Shown: positions 1 to 5,084 of the stretch, one piece after another | Position numbering within the stretch: the first letter of the stretch is position 1 | How the letters are laid out: every line of letters begins with the position of its first letter | Assembly: GCA_031265015.1 (NCBI GenBank) | Contig: JAISDG010000007.1 | Coordinates: forward strand, 1 to 5,675 | Direction of reading: 5' to 3' | DNA length: 5,675 nucleotides | Source: Spirochaetaceae bacterium | Lineage (GTDB): Bacteria > Spirochaetota > Spirochaetia > Treponematales > Breznakiellaceae | Position numbers and translations under genes: made by a program | The notes under the pieces: generated by a model | Told to the model about the DNA's origin: nothing | The model's database searches: none | What the model saw: the letters and a program-made list of their open reading frames with translations, nothing else

Positions 1-458
1 TGGCGGCGGATCTGGTGCGTGCGGCCCGTGGCGGGAACAAGTTCCGCCAGGGAAAAGGGCCCCGGAGCGGGGGAAAGGCCGATGCGGGTATAGTCTGTCC
101 GGGCCGGCAGTTCCCGTCCTTCAGGGCGCCGGCCTTTTACCGGGAGGGTTCCGGTAATGACCCCCTTTTCCGGAAGAATTCCGGCGCAGACCGCGGCATA
201 GCGCTTGATAAGTCCCCCGGAGGACCGGTTAAAAAAAGCCGCGCACCGGGCCGCGGAAGCCGGAGTTTTGGCGGTGAGGAGGACCCCGGAGGTATCCCTG
301 TCAAGCCGGTGAACCAAATGGGGCCGGGGATCATAGTCCCGGGCCAAAAGTCCGTCCAGGGATATGGTTATCCCCTTTCCCCCCTGGACGCTCAAACCCG
401 CGGGCTTGTCCAGGACCAAAAGCTCCCCGTCTTCGTATAAAATCCTATAACCTTTCAT
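1..458 (-). CDS. RluA-family 23S rRNA/tRNA pseudouridine synthase (partial, C-terminus off left edge)
   Basis: Translating the minus strand from the ATG at 458 gives an open frame of 152 codons that continues beyond base 1. It converts specific uridines in structured RNA to pseudouridine, in the cytoplasm. Seen: an opening strand followed by LVLDKPAGLSVQ (residues 14-25), then the family's catalytic motif HRLDRDTSG around residues 53-61 (the Asp after the Leu is the nucleophile in this family), a KRYAAVCAG strand, and GRTHQIRR at the visible end, which is the classical RluA motif. There is no S4 domain before the catalytic domain, so it is a short form like RluA, RluC-less-S4 or TruC types. 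Which RNA site it modifies cannot be told. It is divergent from the transglutaminase-like gene, with only 21 bases between the two frames. No good ribosome binding site precedes the ATG. The opposite-strand open frame over this stretch lacks any recognisable motif and is a shadow. Confidence 0.93.
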   Translation of the reverse strand, partial: MKGYRILYEDGELLVLDKPAGLSVQGGKGITISLDGLLARDYDPRPHLVHRLDRDTSGVLLTAKTPASAARCAAFFNRSSGGLIKRYAAVCAGILPEKGVITGTLPVKGRRPEGRELPARTDYTRIGLSPAPGPFSLAELVPATGRTHQIRR

Positions 459-471
459 AAGCCGCGGCCCT

Positions 472-501
472 ATTATATAATGGAAGATATGAAAAGAAGA
501 A
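472..501 (-). promoter_or_regulatory. Possible promoter of the pseudouridine synthase gene
   Basis: Read on the minus strand, bases 477-472 are a perfect TATAAT. The best -35 candidate, TTCTTC at 501-496 with an 18-base spacer, is poor. Transcription would begin only about 7 bases before the ATG at 458, giving a nearly leaderless message, which fits the lack of a Shine-Dalgarno sequence. The boxes lie partly inside the start of the divergent gene. The tract is AT-rich, so a chance match is possible. Confidence 0.35.
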
Positions 502-1736
502 TACTTATGCCGGTCTTCGCGCTGGTTACGCTTCTCTCCCTGGGGGCGGAACCGCTCTATTCCCCTACCTGGGGTTTCAGGCTTGACCTGCCGGAGGAGT
601 ACGAGCTTTCCGGAGGGGACGGGAAAAACCAGTTTTCCTTTGTTTCCCCCTTCGGCTCTTTCCTGGACCTGGCGGTATATACGAACAAAGACTCCGCCGT
701 TCTTCTGGCGGAGGAACTGGAAAAAAAACTTGCCAACCGGGGCCAAAAACACACTTTCACCTATAACGAAAAAGAAACGGTCCTGATCGATCTGGACTTT
801 ACCACCCAGGGGGCCCCTGGGATGAGGAATGTCCGCTTTACCGGCTGGGCTCTCTGTATCCAGCTGGAGGGGGAAGGACGGATAACGGATTCTTCCGGCC
901 GGGGCGAGCGAAGGGTCAAACCCTTCCTGGCCGCCATAGCCTACGGGCCGGACAGGCCGGAACTGCGGAATCTTCATTTTTCAGTTCTTGATTCCCTTGA
1001 GGGAGGGGAAGGCGACCGCCGCCTTCCCGGGGCGGTCACCGAGTATCTCCACCCCCGGGGAATCTGGAAAAAGGAAAAGCTTGCCAATTCCTCCCTGGAA
1101 GCTTTTTTCAGGGAAAACGACGCCGCGGCCGCCCGGTCCGTGGTGGAACGGGAATTTTCGGTGATGAAGCTGTACCTGGATTCCCCCCGGGGCCAGGAAG
1201 CCTGGAAACGGTTTTACCGGGCGATCTTTAAGGATTCCTTCAGCCGTCTTGAGGACGCCGCCTTTATCCTGGAACGGAGCTGGAACAATTCCGTCCCGGG
1301 ACCCAGCGGAGAGGGAATCAAACCGGAGGAGGCGGACAGGCTGGGAACCAGGCCCGGCGAAGCGGCCCTTATCGCCTCAAAAGCCCTGGAATGGGTCCAG
1401 GGCTTTACCTACGAGAGGGAACTGCTGGGAACCGATTTTGTGGACCTGGTTACCGCGGCCCGGGAAGGCCGGGGGGACTGCGACAGCCGGGCCATGCTCT
1501 GGGCAATCATCCTGGAACAGGCATCCATTCCCGCGGCAATTATGGTGTCCCGGGAACTGAGCCACGCCATGGGCCTGGCGGATATCCCCGGCCAGGGCGC
1601 CCGCTTTCCCATGAAAGACGGCGGCAACAGGGAGATCCGCTGGCTGGTGGCGGAAACCACCGCCCCCGTCGCCCCGGGCCTTATCGAGAAAAACTACAGC
1701 GAAATTACCAAATGGATGGGGATACCCTTCGACTGA
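480..1736 (+). CDS. Exported transglutaminase-like (papain-fold) protein
   Basis: A 418-residue protein with an N-terminal signal peptide: basic n-region KRR, hydrophobic LMPVFALVTLLSLG, likely cleavage after Ala in LGA near residue 23. It therefore acts outside the cytoplasmic membrane. There is no lipobox cysteine. The middle (about 25-300) is unrecognised; its first part (TWGFRLDLPEEY onward) looks like a beta-rich domain and the later part is helical. The C-terminal domain is transglutaminase-like: GRGDCDSRAML with Cys334, SHAM with His362 and WLVAETTA with Glu392 fit a Cys-His-Asp/Glu triad in the right order. This fold usually hydrolyses or transfers amide bonds, as in proteases and peptidoglycan-associated enzymes; the substrate here is unknown. 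The start is uncertain: ATG 480 has no ribosome site, ATG 489 gives a cleaner signal peptide (MKRRIL) but its GGAAG sits only two bases away, and ATG 507 is also possible. The 3' end overlaps the convergent gene by 32 bases. Confidence 0.85.
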   Translation: MEDMKRRILMPVFALVTLLSLGAEPLYSPTWGFRLDLPEEYELSGGDGKNQFSFVSPFGSFLDLAVYTNKDSAVLLAEELEKKLANRGQKHTFTYNEKETVLIDLDFTTQGAPGMRNVRFTGWALCIQLEGEGRITDSSGRGERRVKPFLAAIAYGPDRPELRNLHFSVLDSLEGGEGDRRLPGAVTEYLHPRGIWKKEKLANSSLEAFFRENDAAAARSVVEREFSVMKLYLDSPRGQEAWKRFYRAIFKDSFSRLEDAAFILERSWNNSVPGPSGEGIKPEEADRLGTRPGEAALIASKALEWVQGFTYERELLGTDFVDLVTAAREGRGDCDSRAMLWAIILEQASIPAAIMVSRELSHAMGLADIPGQGARFPMKDGGNREIRWLVAETTAPVAPGLIEKNYSEITKWMGIPFD

Positions 1737-2283
1737 CGGCGGAAAGATCCCCGTCCTTAACGGCAGAGCGCATAACGGCCCGCAGGCGGCGGCTGCACAT
1801 GTCGTACCGCCTGAAACACAGCTTCGCCCGCTCCACATCCCCGTAAACTTTCCAGTATCCGCAGAGCTTGTAGTTCCGGCCTTTATGCTCTACAAAACCA
1901 AGTACATCGTCCACGGGATAGCCCAGAAAAAGGCCTATTTCGTGGGGAAAGGCGCCGCCGGCGAACCGCTTTTTCAAATGCGCCACCACGGACAGAACCG
2001 GCGCGCCCGCGGGATACCCCAGGCCGGCAAGAACGGCGCCGGCCGCCGCGGAGGCTATTGTTTTTTCAAGCTCTTCCCCGTCAAAAACAAAAACCAGCGT
2101 GCCGTTTTCTCCGTACCGCAGTGCCGTCAGGCTGAGCCGCCGGGGCAGCAAATCCGCCAAAACGGCGCAGCCGGCGGCCGGTACCGTGAACAGGGCCCCG
2201 GGCTTGCAGCCCAGGAGGACCGGGCTCAGATGACGTACGATGATCCGCCTAAGCTCATCCGGCAAGCCGTTTCCCCAGTTCAT
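1705..2283 (-). CDS. DUF3793 family protein
   Basis: A 192-residue cytoplasmic protein without signal peptide or membrane segments. I recognise it as DUF3793 from the block PHEIGLFLGYPVDDVLGFV (residues 113-131) followed by YKLCGYWKVYGD (138-149) and a helix with Phe157 and Cys163. The N-terminal part has LSPVLLGCKPGALFTV (19-34), also typical of the family. No biochemical function is known to me. It is the second gene of a minus-strand operon: its ATG lies 29 bases inside the end of the flavodoxin gene, so translation is probably coupled, with a weak TGGA-type ribosome site upstream. From memory, DUF3793 genes often sit near flavodoxin and iron-uptake genes in anaerobes, which would suit a metal-starvation role; this is recollection, not shown here. 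The 3' end overlaps the convergent transglutaminase-like gene, and I see no hairpin with a T-run acting as terminator. Confidence 0.88.
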   Translation of the reverse strand: MNWGNGLPDELRRIIVRHLSPVLLGCKPGALFTVPAAGCAVLADLLPRRLSLTALRYGENGTLVFVFDGEELEKTIASAAAGAVLAGLGYPAGAPVLSVVAHLKKRFAGGAFPHEIGLFLGYPVDDVLGFVEHKGRNYKLCGYWKVYGDVERAKLCFRRYDMCSRRLRAVMRSAVKDGDLSAVSRRVSPSIW

Positions 2284-2683
2284 GGCATTGTTCCAGGACT
2301 TCGGCGGAGGGAATCAGCTGGGTGATGAGCCCCTCTCCGTCAACCGCGGCCTCCAGGGCTTTCATTCGGTCCGCCCAGTCCCGCATCCACTGGCCGTCGC
2401 CCCAGTCGTAGGAACCGAAAAGCCCCAGCGGCTTACCGCCCAGTTCCGCCCGGGAAAGACCGGCGATAAAGGGTTCCATTTCGCCTTCTTCCAGGACCTC
2501 GGCTCCCATCGCCGGGCAGCCAAAGGCGATGGCGGCGGCTTCCCTAACCATATCCGCCGCCGCTTCGGAAACCGTCTTTAGCGTCACTTCCGCCCCGGCG
2601 TCTTCCGCTCCCTTGACAACCTGTTTGGCCATCGTTTCGGTATTCCCCGTACCGCTCCAGTATACAACAAGTACCTTTTTCAT
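2255..2683 (-). CDS. Short-chain flavodoxin
   Basis: A 142-residue FMN-binding electron-transfer protein of the cytoplasm. Seen: first beta strand KKVLVVYW, then the phosphate-binding loop SGTGNTE (residues 10-16), the loop GCPAMGAE (55-62), and the second flavin loop FGSYDWGDGQWMRDW (89-103), the pattern of short-chain (about 140-residue) flavodoxins. The start at 2683 is set by a strong AAGGAGAG four bases upstream; the frame is open further up to 2731, but that extension (MEYRRFTFYIRY...) lacks flavodoxin character and would run into the leader. Flavodoxins commonly substitute for ferredoxin under iron limitation. It is first in an operon with the overlapping DUF3793 gene and has a very good promoter facing away from the DUF2325-transporter operon, so joint control by metal supply is likely. 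A direct redox role in releasing metal from an imported chelate is possible but speculative. Confidence 0.95.
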   Translation of the reverse strand: MKKVLVVYWSGTGNTETMAKQVVKGAEDAGAEVTLKTVSEAAADMVREAAAIAFGCPAMGAEVLEEGEMEPFIAGLSRAELGGKPLGLFGSYDWGDGQWMRDWADRMKALEAAVDGEGLITQLIPSAEVLEQCHELGKRLAG

Positions 2684-2754
2684 GTGTCTCTCCTTATATC
2701 GTATGTAAAACGTAAACCGGCGATACTCCATAAAAAGACCGGTAAATTCTTTTT

Positions 2755-2774
2755 GTGAGTTAGCCTTAACTTAC
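2755..2774. promoter_or_regulatory. Operator-like palindrome at the flavodoxin transcription start
   Basis: Two 8-base arms, GTGAGTTA (2755-2762) and TAACTTAC (2767-2774), form an inverted repeat with one mismatch around GCCT. It covers the predicted start point of the flavodoxin promoter, the classical place for a repressor. On the minus strand the core TTAAGGCTAAC resembles the core of DtxR-family iron/manganese regulator sites with one extra base. A similar element lies at the opposite promoter. The regulator itself is not in the window. Confidence 0.55.
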
Positions 2775-2780
2775 ATAAAT

Positions 2781-2809
2781 GTTATACAGGGCTAATAAAA
2801 TATTGTCAA
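2781..2809 (-). promoter_or_regulatory. Strong promoter of the flavodoxin-DUF3793 operon
   Basis: On the minus strand, a perfect -35 box TTGACA (2809-2804), a 17-base spacer and a -10 box TATAAC (2786-2781, five of six consensus bases). Transcription should start near 2774, leaving a leader of about 90 bases before the ATG at 2683. The start point falls on the palindrome at 2755-2774. Confidence 0.75.
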
Positions 2810-2847
2810 GAGAAAAATTCAAGAAAATCATGTTTTTCCCTTGACAA
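2803..2847. repeat. 15-base inverted repeat holding both -35 boxes
   Basis: The left arm TTGTCAAGAGAAAAA (2803-2817) and the right arm TTTTTCCCTTGACAA (2833-2847) are reverse complements at 14 of 15 positions, separated by 15 bases. Each arm contains the TTGACA of one of the divergent promoters plus an A/T tract like an upstream promoter element. The axis near 2825 is also the midpoint between the two operator-like sites. Confidence 0.85.
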
Positions 2848-2868
2848 GTTTTGTTATATTCGCATAAC
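2841..2868 (+). promoter_or_regulatory. Promoter of the DUF2325-ABC transporter operon
   Basis: Perfect TTGACA (2841-2846), a 16-base spacer, then CATAAC (2863-2868) as -10. This -10 is chosen because it aligns with TATAAC of the opposite promoter; TAACAT at 2865-2870 with an 18-base spacer is an alternative. Transcription would start near 2875, giving a leader of about 50 bases. Confidence 0.65.
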
Positions 2869-2873
2869 ATTAT

Positions 2874-2889
2874 GTGAGCTTAAACTAAC
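2874..2889. promoter_or_regulatory. Operator-like element at the DUF2325 operon start
   Basis: GTGAGCTTAAACTAAC is an imperfect palindrome with six of eight positions paired. It shares GTGAG, TTAA and CTAAC with the element at the flavodoxin start (comparing suitable strands) and lies at the predicted start point, mirroring the other side. It is probably a second site for the same regulator. Confidence 0.45.
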
Positions 2890-2910
2890 AAACATCAGGG
2901 CCTGAACCGG

Positions 2911-2929
2911 ATGTTTTTGGGAAAAACAT
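2911..2929 (+). promoter_or_regulatory. Inverted repeat covering the DUF2325 start codon
   Basis: ATGTTTTT (2911-2918), GGG, AAAAACAT (2922-2929) is a perfect 8-base stem with a 3-base loop. In the mRNA the stem would pair the first two bases of the start codon at 2928 and place the only ribosome-site-like GGGA in the loop and stem. The stem has one G-C pair and would be weak. It could tune translation or may be a protein-binding site in DNA. Confidence 0.4.
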
Positions 2930-3206
2930 GAGTATCGTAATCATCGGCGGGCACGACCGAATGGTCTGCCAATACAGGGACATTTGCAAAAAGTACGGCT
3001 GTAAGGCCAAAATTTACACCCAGGCGGCGGCCAATCTGGAGTGTCTTATCGGGAACCCGGACCTGATCGTTCTTTTTACCAATCCCGTGTCCCACGAAAT
3101 GGTCAAAATAGCCAAAAAAACGGCGGCGCAAAAAGCTATCGCCATCGTACAGTCCCATAACGGAAGCGCCAGCGCCCTGAAAACCATTTTAAACAGCCGG
3201 GCGTAA
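2928..3206 (+). CDS. DUF2325 family protein
   Basis: A 92-residue cytoplasmic protein, the usual length of the family. It opens with a hydrophobic strand and SIVIIGGHDRM (residues 2-12), then Tyr16, a second strand KAKIYTQ, PDLIVLFTNPVSHEM (44-58) and a terminal AIAIVQSHNGSASALKTIL (70-88); this alternating strand-helix layout with a glycine-rich first loop suggests a small Rossmann-like fold. Cys14, Cys20, Cys25 and Cys39 with His9, His56 and His77 could bind metal, but I see no defined site. The biochemical function is unknown to me. The ribosome site is weak (GGGA), in contrast to the strong one of the next gene, and the start lies in an inverted repeat. It leads the operon: the first ABC transporter gene begins 24 bases after its stop, so it probably serves or regulates that transporter. 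Confidence 0.88.
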   Translation: MSIVIIGGHDRMVCQYRDICKKYGCKAKIYTQAAANLECLIGNPDLIVLFTNPVSHEMVKIAKKTAAQKAIAIVQSHNGSASALKTILNSRA

Positions 3207-3230
3207 CGAACGGTTTCCCGCGGAGGGTTT

Positions 3231-5084
3231 ATGAAAAAAGAAGGTAAACGCAAAACCGGCATGGCCCGGCTCTGGGAGCTTGCCCTGCGCCGGAAGTTCC
3301 TTGTCTTCCTGTCCTGTCTTCTGTCGATAGCAAGCAATGCCCTTTCTTTTACGCCGTTTATCGCGGTTTATTTTATCATCCGGGAAATTGTTGTCCATTT
3401 TGCCGGTCTTGCCGCCCTTGACCGGACGGCGCTGCTCAGGTTCGGCGTTCTGGCCGCCGGCGGAGCGGCGGCGGCGGTACTGAGCTACCTGGCCGCGCTG
3501 ATGTGCTCTCATATCGCGGCCTTTACGACGATTTACCGGCTCAAGCTGGAATTTACCGATCATATCGCTTCCCTGCCCCTGGGCTTCCATACCCGCAATT
3601 CCACCGGCAAGCTCCGGAAAATCGTCGACGTTAATATAGAAAAGCTTGAAACTTTTATCGCCCACCAGCTTCCCGATCTCGCGGGCTCGGTAACGATGCC
3701 GGTCATTACCCTGGTCATCCTTTTTGTGTTCGACTGGCGGCTGGGACTGGCAAGCCTGGCGCCGATTCTGCTGGGGTATTTGCTGCAGGCGCTGGCTTTC
3801 GGAGGCAGGGCGGCGCAGGTTTTTATAGAAAAATACCAGACATCCCTGGAAGAGATGAACAACGCCGCGGTGGAATACGTGCGGGGAATCTCGGTAGTCA
3901 AGGCCTTTAACCAGACGATCTTTTCGTTCAAACGTTTTCACGAAGTGATTATGAACTACAGCAAATTTGTCCGGGACTATACCTTTTCGTTTGAGATGCC
4001 CTGGGTGTTGTTTATGATGGTGATAAACCACGTGTACCTGTTTCTCGTTCCGGTGATTCTTTTGATTTCGGGAAACGTAAGCGATTATCCCGCCTTTGCC
4101 CTGGCTTCGGTATTCTATCTGCTTTTTTCCGTGTTCATTCCCCTGCCCTTTACCAAACTGATGTATGTCTCCCAGCTTGGAAAACAGGTCGCCGACGGCA
4201 TAGAACGAATGGACAGGATACTAGATGTAGAACCGCTGGTGGAAACCGCTTCACCGAAAACGGCGTTGTCCTACTCCGTCGCCTTCGACAACGTAAACTT
4301 TTCGTACACCACGGTTTCCGCCAATGACGATGAAACGGACCGGGAAGTTCCCGCCCTTTCGGGAGTAAGCTTTACCGCGGAACAGGGGGAAATTACGGCC
4401 CTGGTAGGACCGTCGGGGAGCGGAAAGTCTACCATAGCCCATCTTATTCCCCGGTTCTACGACGTCCAGTCGGGAGCGGTCAGGATCGGAGGCGTTGACA
4501 TACGGGAGATGTCCACCGAATACCTCATGGACATTGTCGGTTTTGTATTCCAGGACCTGTTCCTGTTTAAGCGGAGCATTATCGACAACATCCTCGTGGG
4601 TAACAGAAACGCTTCCCGGGAAGAGGCAGCCGCCGCCGCGGGGGCCGCCCAATGCCATGACTTTATCGAAAGACTGCCCCGGGGCTACGACACGGTTATC
4701 GGCGCCGGGAACATTCATCTTTCAGGCGGGGAACAGCAGCGGATTGTCATTGCCCGGGCGATCCTCAGGAACGCCCCGGTTATCGTGCTGGACGAGGCGA
4801 CCGCCTTCGCGGACCCGGAAAACGAACAGAAGATCCAGAAGGCATTTGAAAAACTCATGAAAGGCAAAACCGTGATCATCATCGCCCACCGGCTTTCCAC
4901 CGTGCGGGGGGCGGACAAGATCCTCGTAATTGACGGCGGCAGGGTTGTTGAACAGGGCCGGCACGGCGACCTCGTGAATGCCGGCGGGCGCTACAGCCGG
5001 ATGTGGGAACAGTACACGGGCGCCATGCGCTGGAAGCTTGGGGCCCGCGGGGTCCCTTCCCAAAAGGAGGCCTCCCATGTTTAA
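3231..5084 (+). CDS. ABC transporter half-subunit, fused membrane domain and ATPase (IrtA/YbtP-like)
   Basis: A 617-residue inner-membrane protein. The N-terminal half has six likely membrane segments (about 23-51, 70-98, 149-168, 169-191, 256-280, 286-306) of the exporter-type fold. The ATPase half shows Walker A GPSGSGKST (393-401), Q-loop Gln441, signature LSGGEQQR (497-504), Walker B VIVLDE (517-522) and switch His553, so it should be active. The D-loop region reads DEATAFADPENE instead of the common TSALD type; this wording is characteristic of the YbtPQ/IrtAB siderophore-import-like group. There is no N-terminal siderophore-interacting flavin domain as in mycobacterial IrtA. An acidic insertion (about 362-372, DDETD) follows the A-loop tyrosine. 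A GGAGGG ribosome site lies four bases from the ATG. The 3' end overlaps the next transporter gene by 8 bases, indicating a heterodimer. The substrate is inferred to be a metal chelate; a drug or lipid exporter is the alternative. Confidence 0.93.
   Translation: MKKEGKRKTGMARLWELALRRKFLVFLSCLLSIASNALSFTPFIAVYFIIREIVVHFAGLAALDRTALLRFGVLAAGGAAAAVLSYLAALMCSHIAAFTTIYRLKLEFTDHIASLPLGFHTRNSTGKLRKIVDVNIEKLETFIAHQLPDLAGSVTMPVITLVILFVFDWRLGLASLAPILLGYLLQALAFGGRAAQVFIEKYQTSLEEMNNAAVEYVRGISVVKAFNQTIFSFKRFHEVIMNYSKFVRDYTFSFEMPWVLFMMVINHVYLFLVPVILLISGNVSDYPAFALASVFYLLFSVFIPLPFTKLMYVSQLGKQVADGIERMDRILDVEPLVETASPKTALSYSVAFDNVNFSYTTVSANDDETDREVPALSGVSFTAEQGEITALVGPSGSGKSTIAHLIPRFYDVQSGAVRIGGVDIREMSTEYLMDIVGFVFQDLFLFKRSIIDNILVGNRNASREEAAAAAGAAQCHDFIERLPRGYDTVIGAGNIHLSGGEQQRIVIARAILRNAPVIVLDEATAFADPENEQKIQKAFEKLMKGKTVIIIAHRLSTVRGADKILVIDGGRVVEQGRHGDLVNAGGRYSRMWEQYTGAMRWKLGARGVPSQKEASHV

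Larger units (their letters stand above)
2828..2931. repeat. Widely spaced 13-base inverted repeat flanking the DUF2325 promoter
   Basis: TCATGTTTTTCCC (2828-2840) and GGGAAAAACATGA (2919-2931) are exact reverse complements. The first copy abuts the -35 box and the second spans the DUF2325 start codon. As the first lies upstream of the transcript, the pair cannot form an RNA hairpin from this promoter. It may reflect a DNA-binding protein or be a by-product of A/T tracts. Confidence 0.6.

Noticed and set aside
15..440. 141-residue plus-strand open frame
   Set aside because: It lies opposite the RluA-family gene, whose catalytic HRLDRDTSG and GRTHQIR motifs are clear on the minus strand. The plus frame is proline/glycine-rich with no motif.
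436..479. Plus-strand promoter for the transglutaminase-like gene from TATAAA, TATAAC or TATTAT boxes
   Set aside because: Several -10-like boxes exist in this AT-rich tract, but none has an acceptable -35 box at the right distance.
1885..2581. Plus-strand open frames at 1885-2325 and 2240-2581
   Set aside because: Both lie opposite DUF3793 and flavodoxin, which have convincing family motifs. No ribosome site or recognisable protein in the plus frames.
2684..2731. N-terminal extension of the flavodoxin to ATG 2731
   Set aside because: A strong AAGGAGAG lies just before the ATG at 2683, and the flavodoxin fold begins at once with KKVLVVYW. The extension has no family character.
2684..2774. 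Riboswitch in the flavodoxin leader
   Set aside because: The leader of about 90 bases shows only a 5-base ACCGG/CCGGT pairing (2716-2720 with 2739-2743). I see no known riboswitch core or terminator stem.
3189..4031. 280-residue minus-strand open frame
   Set aside because: Antisense shadow of the first ABC transporter; its composition is rich in Arg, Gln and His with no recognisable domain.
5066..5075. GGAGGCCTCC palindrome over the ribosome site of the second transporter gene
   Set aside because: It is perfect but has no loop, so it would fold into at most a three-pair hairpin. Coupled translation from the overlapping gene would open it anyway; probably coincidental.
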